A stretch of 9,289 bases of DNA. Origin: Lentisphaeria bacterium. Lineage in GTDB: Bacteria; Verrucomicrobiota; Lentisphaeria; Oligosphaerales; Oligosphaeraceae. Under the pieces are notes generated by a model. It saw only the letters and a list, made by a program, of their open reading frames with translations, did not search any database and had not been told where the DNA came from. The translations under genes and the position numbers were made by a program. Below, in pieces: positions 1 to 5,673 of this stretch (positions are counted from its first letter, which is position 1; every line of letters starts with the position of its first letter). Where the stretch lies: assembly GCA_016287975.1 (NCBI GenBank), contig JAEEXV010000370.1, forward strand, positions 1 through 9,289, in the 5' to 3' direction.

Positions 1-492
1 GCCGAGGCCGCGCCCCTGCCGCCCGCACTCGCCGCCGAGACCGCTCCGACGCAAGACGGCTTCTCCCTGCAGGACAGCCTCGCCATGCGCGCCAACGCCG
101 CCGCGACTGGCGACCTCACCCCCGTCTCCGCCGCAGGCGCCGCCGCCAGCAAGGCCGTCGCGGCGCGCCCCCGTGTGCGCATCCCTGGTGAAGTCACGCA
201 CGTCTGGGTTCTCCCCCCTGGCAAAAAGGCCCTCGCCGACCGCCTGCTGAAACTCGCCGACAGCAAGCCCGAAGTCGTGCTTGCCTCCGAGGTCGCCTCG
301 GACGGCGTCGCCACCATCCGCCTCCGCGCCGAGGATCTCGCCGTGCAGCGGCTGGTCGACCGCCTCTACAAGGAAGGCGGCTGCACCCTGCTCTCCCCCG
401 ACTTCCCCCAGCCTGGCGAAAGCGCCGCGGTCGCCTTCCGCAAGGCCCCCGTGGACTATACCATGAAGTTGATCCCGGGCGAACGCAAATGA
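1..492 (+). CDS. 3' part of an unrecognised protein with an alpha/beta C-terminal domain
   Basis: The frame is open from base 1 to a TGA at 490-492, so this is the C-terminal 163 residues of a gene that starts outside the window; the ATG at 85 is only an internal methionine. Visible residues 1 to about 58 are rich in Ala, Pro and Thr and look like a flexible linker. Residues from about 62 onward read as a compact domain with a strand-helix-strand-strand-helix-strand pattern (HVWVLP, then KALADRLLKLAD, then VVLASEV, VATIRLRAE, AVQRLVDRLY, CTLLSP), resembling a ferredoxin-like fold. I do not recognise the family. A linker followed by a small alpha/beta domain would suit the C-terminal part of an anti-sigma factor or other regulatory protein, but nothing here proves it. 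The stop overlaps the next start by four bases (ATGA), implying co-translation with nudC. Confidence 0.75.
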   Translation, partial: AEAAPLPPALAAETAPTQDGFSLQDSLAMRANAAATGDLTPVSAAGAAASKAVAARPRVRIPGEVTHVWVLPPGKKALADRLLKLADSKPEVVLASEVASDGVATIRLRAEDLAVQRLVDRLYKEGGCTLLSPDFPQPGESAAVAFRKAPVDYTMKLIPGERK

Positions 493-1313
493 CGCCTCCC
501 GCCCTGCAACTCTGCCGCCCCGCCGCAGAAGACGCCCTGCAACCCGACGGCAAAATCGTCCTCCTCTGCGGGCGCGACCTCGCCGTCACCTCGACCGACG
601 CCCTTCCGACCGCCGTCGAATGCGCGGCGGCCGCCCTCCCCCCGCCCGTCCCTGCCGTCCGCGCCGCCGAACTCGACGGCATCCCCTTCTACGCCGCCGC
701 CGACCTCCCCCGCGAAAGCCTCCCCGCCACTTTCCACTGGATGCCCCTCCGCGCATGGCTCCACCACGCCAGCGCCTCCCTGCGCCAGGCCGCCACGCGC
801 TCTATCGAAGTCGCCACCTGGCTCAAAGAACACCGCTTCTGCGGACGCTGCGGGCGCCCCATGGCCATCCATCCCGCCGACGGCGCGCTGCGCTGCCCAG
901 ACTGCGGCTTCGAGTCGTTCCCGATCCTCTCCCCCGCCATCATCGTGCGCGTGACGCGCAACAGCGGCCGAGAACTCCTCCTCGCCCACAACCGCACCTT
1001 CACCCGCCCGACCTTCAGCAATGTCGCAGGCTTCGTCGAATCGGGCGAGACCTTCGAGGAGGCCGTCCGCCGCGAGGTCTTCGAGGAAGTCGGCATCGGC
1101 GTCCGCGACATCCGCTATTTCGACAGCCAGAACTGGCCTTTCCCGCACACGCTGCTGGCGGGCTTCACCGCCGAATACGACCACGGCGACCTGCGCCCCG
1201 ACGGCGAGGAAATCGACGACGCCCGCTGGTTCCCCGTCGACGGCCCCCTCCCCCTTCTCCCTGAACCAGGCAGCATCTCCCGCGCCCTCATCGACGACCT
1301 CCTCCAGCAGTAG
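489..1313 (+). CDS. nudC: NADH pyrophosphatase / NAD-decapping Nudix hydrolase NudC
   Basis: This 274-residue protein matches NudC, a cytoplasmic Nudix hydrolase that cleaves NADH to NMNH and AMP and, in Escherichia coli, removes NAD caps from RNA. Three hallmarks are visible. A zinc ribbon has Cys118, Cys121, Cys136 and Cys139 (CGRCG and CPDCG). A complete Nudix box spans about 181-203, with Gly181, Glu187, Arg195, Glu196, Glu199, Glu200 and Gly202 in the required spacing. The NADH-specific signature downstream reads SQNWPFPHT at 213-221, where E. coli has SQPWPFPQS. The length is close to the E. coli enzyme (257 residues). The N-terminal 100 residues are poorly conserved in this family and look so here. 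The start overlaps the preceding stop (ATGA) and has no Shine-Dalgarno sequence, so translational coupling is likely. All catalytic glutamates are present and I see no sign of decay. The main alternative, another Nudix enzyme, is unlikely given the zinc ribbon plus the SQxWPFPx signature. Confidence 0.95.
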   Translation: MTPPALQLCRPAAEDALQPDGKIVLLCGRDLAVTSTDALPTAVECAAAALPPPVPAVRAAELDGIPFYAAADLPRESLPATFHWMPLRAWLHHASASLRQAATRSIEVATWLKEHRFCGRCGRPMAIHPADGALRCPDCGFESFPILSPAIIVRVTRNSGRELLLAHNRTFTRPTFSNVAGFVESGETFEEAVRREVFEEVGIGVRDIRYFDSQNWPFPHTLLAGFTAEYDHGDLRPDGEEIDDARWFPVDGPLPLLPEPGSISRALIDDLLQQ

Positions 1314-1321
1314 ACACCACC

Positions 1322-1870
1322 ATGTTCGGATTCTTCCGCAAAAAGTCCGCCCCCGTCCCCGAACCGCCCAAGCCCGCCGAGGACAAGACCCCCGCCTTCC
1401 TGCGCCCGCTCTATCCGTACCGCGCCGTCGGCGACCCCCTCGACACCGCCCGTCTCGACGATCCAGGCTATCTCCAGATGACAGGCGTCCTCTACGAGCT
1501 CAAATGCCCGAACCCCGACTGCGTGCTGAACATCCGCACCCAGGGCGTCAATGTCAAGTCCCTTTACGACAAGGTCCGCAACGAATCTGGCTGCCCCGCC
1601 TGCAAACTCCAGTTCGGGGAGAACGACGCCAGGGGATACACCTTCAAGGAGGGCGAAATCCCCCACGAGGTCCCGAAAAACAACGGCCGCTGGGAGGGCT
1701 TCATCGTCCGCCGCGTCATCCATGTCGGCGCGGAGGTCTTCGAGCGCTACGCCCAGAGCCGCTACCAGAAGCCGAAGGAGGCCCTCACCCGCGCCGAAAG
1801 CGACGCCATCTGCGAGGAATACTATCGCTCAGGCGACTGGCAGAGCGCGCAGCCAAAGCCCAACGCCTGA
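1322..1870 (+). CDS. Hypothetical protein with a four-cysteine zinc-ribbon-like knuckle pair
   Basis: I do not recognise this 182-residue protein. It begins with a short basic, aromatic stretch (MFGFFRKK), then a Pro/Lys/Glu-rich segment to about residue 25. Two cysteine pairs follow: CPNPDC (Cys62, Cys67) and CPAC (Cys91, Cys94), 23 residues apart, which would suit one structural zinc site. The rest is a mixed, soluble sequence with an EGFIVRRVIHVG strand region near 125-136 and a charged helical C-terminus ending in QPKPNA. There is no signal peptide and no membrane segment. It starts 8 bases after the nudC stop and has no Shine-Dalgarno motif, so it is probably in the same transcript. That this is a real gene is supported by the tight spacing, strong third-position C/G bias and balanced residue composition. 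The short N-terminal FFRKK segment could be a membrane-surface anchor, but that is only a guess. Confidence 0.8.
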   Translation: MFGFFRKKSAPVPEPPKPAEDKTPAFLRPLYPYRAVGDPLDTARLDDPGYLQMTGVLYELKCPNPDCVLNIRTQGVNVKSLYDKVRNESGCPACKLQFGENDARGYTFKEGEIPHEVPKNNGRWEGFIVRRVIHVGAEVFERYAQSRYQKPKEALTRAESDAICEEYYRSGDWQSAQPKPNA

Positions 1871-2043
1871 CGGCTGCGCCGCCAGCCAAGTCAGCGCATC
1901 GCCGTTTTCCAATCCCCCCTTCGTCGGCCTTTTTACCGCTATTCGCGTGCCGCGAGGCCCGCAAGAGGCCGTTTGTCGGGATATAGTATCATCGTGTCGC
2001 GCGGGCCTTCCCGCCCGCTTGCCCACCCACCTGCACTTTTCCA
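1871..2043 (+). other. Intergenic gap between the nudC block and the dehydrogenase unit
   Basis: This 173-base gap is the largest non-coding stretch away from the window end. It contains a 5-bp hairpin right after the upstream stop (GGCTG at 1872-1876 with CAGCC at 1883-1887, no T run directly after it). A T5 tract lies at 1930-1934, preceded by a weak GCCG (1901-1904) / CGGC (1925-1928) pairing. An AT-rich island lies at 1981-1991. A GC-only hairpin (GCGGG at 2001-2005 with CCCGC at 2010-2014, loop CCTT) would fall in the 5' leader of the next gene. The 9-mer TTTTCCAAT occurs at both 1905 and 2037. No open frame looks like a gene. The gap most likely separates two transcription units. Confidence 0.6.
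1982..1987 (+). promoter_or_regulatory. Possible -10 element of the dehydrogenase unit
   Basis: TATAGT sits in the only clearly AT-rich patch between the two gene blocks, 56 bases before the ATG at 2044. The hexamer about 17 bases upstream (CCGCAA) does not resemble a sigma-70 -35 box, so the assignment rests on composition and position alone. A start around 1994 would give a leader of about 50 bases containing the small GC hairpin at 2001-2014. Confidence 0.25.
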
Positions 2044-3051
2044 ATGAAAGCCAAGTCGATTGATTTTGTCGCGCGCGGCGTCGCCGAACTGCGCGAAGTG
2101 GAACTGCCAGATGCGCCGGACGCAGGATGGGTCCTGCTGGAAACCGACTGCACGCTGATTTCGCCAGGCACGGAGTTCGCCTGCCTCAACGGCACCACGA
2201 ACAACCCGACCTCGCAGGGGTTCCCCAAGACCCTGGGCTACAGCGCGGTGGCGCGCGTGCTGAAGATCGGCGCGGGCGTCAGCACGCTGCGCCCGGGCGA
2301 CCGCTGCCTGTGCTACCACAGCAAGCATCGGAGCCTGCAATTGATGCCGGAGCGGGATCTGGTGCGGATCGAGGATGACCAGCTGCCCGCCGAGGAGGCG
2401 GTCTTCTGCGTGGTCGGATGCATGGGCTTTCAGGGCGTGCGGCGCTGCCGCCCTGAACTCGGGGAGTCGCTGCTGGTGATGGGGCTGGGACTCCTGGGAC
2501 AGTTCGCCGTGCAGACCGCGCGCCTCTCTGGATGCTTCCCCGTCATCGCCATGGACTACGAAAAGCCGCGCCGCGAACTCGCCCTCGCCCTCGGCGCGGA
2601 CGCCGCCTTCGCGCCCGACGACCCTGCCCTGACGGAGCAGGTCGCCAGGCTGACCAACGGGCGCAACTGCGATTCGGTCATCGAGGTCACTGGCGCCCCG
2701 CAGGCGGTCGTGCAGGGACTGAAACTGACGGCGCGCTTCGGACGCATCGCCCTCGTGGGCTGCAACCGAATGCCCACCGAACAGGTGGATTTCTACAATC
2801 TCGTGCATCGCCCTGGCATCACCGTCCTCGGCGCGCACAACATGGCGCGCCCCCGCGACGACAGCCGCCCTGGCCTCTGGACCATGCGCGAGGACATGGC
2901 GGTGCTGCTGCGGCTGCTCTCGGCAGGCCGTCTGCGCACCCGCCCGCTCCTGACCCGCGTCGCCGCGCCCGCCGAGGCCCCCGCCATCTACGCACGCCTC
3001 TTCGCCCGCGACCGCAGCCTGCTCGGCGTCGTCTTCGACTGGCATTCGTGA
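2044..3051 (+). CDS. Medium-chain dehydrogenase/reductase, SPGTE subfamily, zinc ligands absent
   Basis: This 335-residue protein belongs to the medium-chain dehydrogenase/reductase superfamily of alcohol-dehydrogenase-like oxidoreductases. The N-terminal GroES-like domain carries ISPGTEF at 39-45, where zinc enzymes have a catalytic Cys in a GxCGTD context. LGYSAVARV at 64-72 replaces the usual GHE motif. No four-cysteine structural zinc lobe is visible, so I infer a zinc-independent member, related in motif style to the BchC-like and bi-domain oxidoreductases annotated as Zn-dependent dehydrogenases. The Rossmann domain is intact: GLGLLG at 147-152 binds the dinucleotide, and Asp171 at the end of the second strand (AMDYEKPR) favours NAD over NADP. 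GATase-like or other fused domains are absent. The start has no Shine-Dalgarno sequence and follows a 173-base gap; the next gene begins 18 bases after the stop. The substrate cannot be read from sequence. In related bacteria such enzymes often oxidise sugars or polyols, which would fit the glycosidase downstream, but that is inference. Confidence 0.9.
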   Translation: MKAKSIDFVARGVAELREVELPDAPDAGWVLLETDCTLISPGTEFACLNGTTNNPTSQGFPKTLGYSAVARVLKIGAGVSTLRPGDRCLCYHSKHRSLQLMPERDLVRIEDDQLPAEEAVFCVVGCMGFQGVRRCRPELGESLLVMGLGLLGQFAVQTARLSGCFPVIAMDYEKPRRELALALGADAAFAPDDPALTEQVARLTNGRNCDSVIEVTGAPQAVVQGLKLTARFGRIALVGCNRMPTEQVDFYNLVHRPGITVLGAHNMARPRDDSRPGLWTMREDMAVLLRLLSAGRLRTRPLLTRVAAPAEAPAIYARLFARDRSLLGVVFDWHS

Positions 3052-3069
3052 AAAAGGACTCGCCCCGCC

Positions 3070-3327
3070 ATGCATCCCTGGTGCATCATCGCAGGAGTGT
3101 TCATCGGCCTCCTCGTCGCCTGGTCCACCTTCCACTGGTTCTTCCGCGATTCAGGCGACTACTTCGAATCCTGGAAATTCCGCTTCAAGCCCGACCTGTT
3201 CAGCCTCTTTGACGGAGAGCTCTGGGAGGACTGGAAGGCCACCGTCAAACTGAACCTCTACCACCTGCTCGCGCTGCTCGCGGGCATCGGCGCCTATTTC
3301 CTGCTGCACTCCGCACTCTGCCCATGA
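3070..3327 (+). CDS. Small two-helix inner-membrane protein, unknown function
   Basis: This is an 85-residue protein of unknown family. Two hydrophobic helices are clear, about residues 4-24 (from CIIAGVFIGLLVAW onward) and 63-82 (LYHLLALLAGIGAYFLL). Between them lies an aromatic and charged stretch (25-60) rich in Phe, Trp, Asp and Lys. With few basic residues before helix 1 and a cluster (KFRFK at 36-40) after it, the loop is probably cytoplasmic with both ends outside. It begins 18 bases after the dehydrogenase stop, with a weak AAGGA at 3054-3058. Its TGA overlaps the start of the MEMO-AMMECR1 gene by four bases (ATGA), strong evidence for a real, co-translated gene. The position suggests it could tether or serve the AmmeMemoRadiSam proteins at the membrane. 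It might equally be an unrelated membrane protein that shares the transcript. Confidence 0.78.
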   Translation: MHPWCIIAGVFIGLLVAWSTFHWFFRDSGDYFESWKFRFKPDLFSLFDGELWEDWKATVKLNLYHLLALLAGIGAYFLLHSALCP

Positions 3328-4751
3328 CCAATCCCCCCAAAATCCGCCCCGCCCAGGTGGCAGGGAGTTTCTACGACGGCGATCCCGAACGACTTCGCGC
3401 GCAGTTGTCCGCGCTGCTGGACGGCGCGCCCGCCTACGACGGCGGCGGCGCCGTCGTCGCGGCGGCCGCCCCGCACGCAGGCTACGTCTACTCTGGCGCC
3501 ATCGCCGCTGCCACCCACAAGACGCTCGCGAAAGCCGACTTCGACACCGTCGTCGTCATCGGCCACGACTTCGGGCGGCACGCCCCTGGCATCCTCGCCG
3601 TCCTCCCCGAATCCACCGTCTTCCGCACGCCGCTGGGCGACGTCCCCGTCGACACCGAACTGTGCGAGGCGCTCTGCGCGGCGGAGCCCCGCATCATCCG
3701 CAACGAATATGTCCACCGCGAGGAGCACACCGTCGAGGTCCAGCTGCCCTTCCTGCAGATGGGCGGCAGGGCCTTCCGCCTCGTCCCGCTGCTCTTCGGC
3801 GAGGTCACCCCCGCGAACTGCCGGCGCCTCGCCGCGCTGCTGCACGAGCACGAGTGCGGCCGCCGCATCCTCGTCCTCTCCAGCACCGACCTCTCCCACT
3901 ATCCGACCGCCGCCGTCTCCCGCGACCTCGACCGGAAGACCGTCGCCTTCGCCGAGAAACTCGACCTCGACGGCCTCTGCCAATGGCAGAACGGCGGCGA
4001 CTGGGAAGGCAGGCCTGGCGTCGTCACCCCCATCTGCTCCGCAGGCGGCCTCGGCACCGCCATCGCCTGGGCCAGGCTGCACGGCGCCACCAAATGCGCC
4101 GTCCTGCGGCGGGGCAACTCAGGCGACGTCGCGGGGGATGAATCGCGCGTCGTCGGCTACTCCTCCCTGCTCTTCGTGCGGGAGACGGAGGAAGAAGGCG
4201 CGCTCCCCGCGCCGCTCCAGCGCGCGCTTTTGGCCCTCGCGCGGCAGGCAATCGCCGACCAGCTCGCGGGCCGCAAGACCGTCCCCGCCCTGCCCGACGC
4301 CCCCGAACTGCGCCAGCCCGCCGCCGTCTTCGTCACCCTCACCCAGAACGGCCGCCTGCGCGGCTGCATCGGCACCACCGCCGCCCACCTGCCGCTGGCG
4401 GAGGCGGCCGTCGAATACGCGCAGGCCGCCGCCTTCCAGGATCCGCGCTTCCCCGCCGTCACCGCCGAGGAACTCCCGCGCCTCCACATCGAGATCTCCG
4501 TGCTCTCGCCGATGCGCCGCATCCAGGACGCGGGCGCCATCCGCCCAGGCGTCCACGGCGTCACCGTGCGCCGAGGACGCCGCTCGGGGCTCTTCCTGCC
4601 GCAGGTCTGGGAGCAGCTGCCCGACCTCGAATCGTTCCTCGGCTATCTCTGCGCCGAAAAGGCAGGCCTCCCCTACGACGCCTGGAAGGATCCCGCGACC
4701 GAACTCCAGGTCTTCACCGTCCACGCCTTCGAGGAGCCGACCCATGGGTGA
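3324..4751 (+). CDS. amrB-amrA: Fused AmmeMemoRadiSam system protein B (MEMO) and protein A (AMMECR1)
   Basis: This 475-residue protein joins two components normally described separately. Residues about 6-287 are a MEMO domain, structurally related to class III non-haem-iron extradiol dioxygenases. It shows PHAGYVYSG (His51), EEHTVEVQLPFLQ (His135), SSTDLSHY (Asp189, His192) and ICSAGG (Cys238), counterparts of the metal-pocket residues His49, Asp189, His192 and Cys244 of human MEMO1. Where most MEMO proteins have GPxH, this one reads GHDFGRH at 80-86, so the remaining histidine is displaced. Residues about 295-470 are an AMMECR1 domain with the diagnostic LRGCIGT at 345-351, DPRFPAV at 373-379, EISVLS and LPQVWE. 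The linker (ETEEEGALPAP) is short. No signal peptide is present, so the protein should be cytosolic. The biochemical function of this system is not established; co-occurrence with the radical SAM gene suggests one shared pathway. It overlaps the small membrane gene by 4 bases upstream and the radical SAM gene by 8 bases downstream. Confidence 0.93.
   Translation: MTNPPKIRPAQVAGSFYDGDPERLRAQLSALLDGAPAYDGGGAVVAAAAPHAGYVYSGAIAAATHKTLAKADFDTVVVIGHDFGRHAPGILAVLPESTVFRTPLGDVPVDTELCEALCAAEPRIIRNEYVHREEHTVEVQLPFLQMGGRAFRLVPLLFGEVTPANCRRLAALLHEHECGRRILVLSSTDLSHYPTAAVSRDLDRKTVAFAEKLDLDGLCQWQNGGDWEGRPGVVTPICSAGGLGTAIAWARLHGATKCAVLRRGNSGDVAGDESRVVGYSSLLFVRETEEEGALPAPLQRALLALARQAIADQLAGRKTVPALPDAPELRQPAAVFVTLTQNGRLRGCIGTTAAHLPLAEAAVEYAQAAAFQDPRFPAVTAEELPRLHIEISVLSPMRRIQDAGAIRPGVHGVTVRRGRRSGLFLPQVWEQLPDLESFLGYLCAEKAGLPYDAWKDPATELQVFTVHAFEEPTHG
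4731..4736 (+). promoter_or_regulatory. Shine-Dalgarno-like GAGGAG that supports the amrS start
   Basis: GAGGAG lies 7 bases before the ATG at 4744, inside the last codons of the upstream fused gene (Glu-Glu). It is the only well-spaced Shine-Dalgarno-like sequence before any gene in this window and favours 4744 as the true start, although the same bases are also constrained as codons. Confidence 0.4.
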
Positions 4752-5622
4752 CGCCCCCGCACGCTGGTGGACGCCCGCCGGCGGCGGCGCCGTCCAGTGC
4801 CGCCTCTGCCCGCGGCAGTGCCGCATCCCCGACGGCGGGCGCGGGTTCTGCCAGGTGCGCGAAAACCGCGGCGGCTCGCTCTTCTCCCTCGCTTACGGCC
4901 GCCCCGTCGCCCTTGCCATCGACCCCGTCGAGAAGAAGCCGCTCGCCCATTTCCTGCCGCGCACGCGCACCTTTTCACTCGGGACCTACGGCTGCAACCT
5001 CGGATGCATCTTCTGCCAGAACGACTCCCTCTCCCGAGGCCGATACGCCGCCAGCGAACTGGCGCAGGAAATCCCCCCTGAAGAGATCGTCGCGCTCGCC
5101 CTCCGGCACCGCTGCCCATCCATCTCCTACACCTACAACGAGCCGGGCGTCTTCGCCGAGTACCTCTGCGACACCGCCCGCCTCGCCCGCCGCGCAGGAC
5201 TCAAGAACATCCTCGTCAGCAACGGCTGCCTCGCCGAGGAACCCGCCGCCGAACTCTACCCGCTCATGGACGCCGCCAACATCGACATGAAGGGATTCTC
5301 CGAGGAGTTCTACCAGTCGATGTGCGCGGGCTCCCTCGCCCCCGTCCTCGACTCCCTGCTGCGCCTGCACCGCCTCGGCGTGCACCTCGAAATCACCACC
5401 CTCGTCATTCCAGGCAAAAACGACCGCCCCGAAGAAATCGCCGCCTGGCTCGACTGGGTCGAACTCCACCTCGGCAAGGACACCCCCCTCCATTTCACCG
5501 CCTACCACCCCGCCTGCCGCTGCACCATCCCGCCCACGCCCCCATCGACCCTCTACGCCATCCGCGACCTCGCCCAGGCCCGAGGCTTCCCAAACATCCA
5601 TCTCGGAAACCTCCCCCTCTAA
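4744..5622 (+). CDS. amrS: AmmeMemoRadiSam system radical SAM enzyme, C-terminally short
   Basis: This 292-residue protein is the radical SAM partner of the MEMO/AMMECR1 trio, in the family of pyruvate-formate-lyase-activating-enzyme-like proteins. The N-terminal cysteine segment CRLCPRQC (19-26) with GFCQVRENRGG (34-44) precedes DPVEKKPLAHF (60-70). The iron-sulfur cluster motif is GCNLGCIFCQN at 83-93 (Cys84, Cys88, Cys91). SYTYNEP at 128-134 and DMKGFSEEFY at 181-190 are typical family blocks, and HFTAYHP (250-256) with PPTPPSTL (263-270) marks the late barrel. The same frame is open far upstream (to 3709), but that stretch is a shadow of the fused gene; the family alignment begins at 4744, eight bases inside the preceding gene. 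Family members I know run to about 330-350 residues and end with a CPxCG-type segment after the GN(I/V)P block. Here the chain stops right after GNLPL, with the TAA merging into a 9-base repeat. The catalytic core is complete. The substrate is unknown. Confidence 0.93.
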   Translation: MGDAPARWWTPAGGGAVQCRLCPRQCRIPDGGRGFCQVRENRGGSLFSLAYGRPVALAIDPVEKKPLAHFLPRTRTFSLGTYGCNLGCIFCQNDSLSRGRYAASELAQEIPPEEIVALALRHRCPSISYTYNEPGVFAEYLCDTARLARRAGLKNILVSNGCLAEEPAAELYPLMDAANIDMKGFSEEFYQSMCAGSLAPVLDSLLRLHRLGVHLEITTLVIPGKNDRPEEIAAWLDWVELHLGKDTPLHFTAYHPACRCTIPPTPPSTLYAIRDLAQARGFPNIHLGNLPL

Positions 5623-5667
5623 TCCCTTCAATCCCTTCAATCCCTTCACTATCCCTTGAATCCCTTC
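5621..5667 (+). repeat. Imperfect 9-base tandem repeat, AATCCCTTC x5
   Basis: AATCCCTTC is repeated at 5621, 5630 and 5639 without interruption. A degenerate copy with two extra bases follows (TATCCCTTG at 5650-5658), then another exact copy at 5659-5667. The first copy begins inside the amrS stop codon and the array fills nearly the whole 51-base gap before the next ATG at 5674. On the other strand the unit reads GAAGGGATT. It leaves no room for a ribosome-binding site other than the repeat itself. Confidence 0.92.
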
Positions 5668-5673
5668 CCCGCC

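Noticed and set aside
2001..2014. GC hairpin before the dehydrogenase as a riboswitch or attenuator
   Set aside because: The stem is only 5 bp with a 4-base loop; there is no conserved aptamer, leader peptide or T run to support regulation.
1905..2045. Direct repeat TTTTCCAAT at 1905 and 2037 as a possible operator or attachment site
   Set aside because: A single 9-base match across 130 bases, with no flanking inverted repeats or integrase, could be chance.
1939..3135. A 398-residue minus-strand open frame over the dehydrogenase
   Set aside because: Low-complexity His/Ala/Arg/Gly composition, antisense to a clearly recognisable oxidoreductase and across the intergenic gap.
3709..4743. Upstream extension of the amrS frame
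   Set aside because: The extension translates to Ser/Pro/Arg-rich sequence and overlaps the well-supported MEMO-AMMECR1 gene; family homology starts at 4744.
5656..5673. Alternative TTG start for the secreted protein
   Set aside because: It would begin inside the 9-base repeat and add MNPFPA ahead of a well-formed signal peptide that begins at the ATG at 5674.
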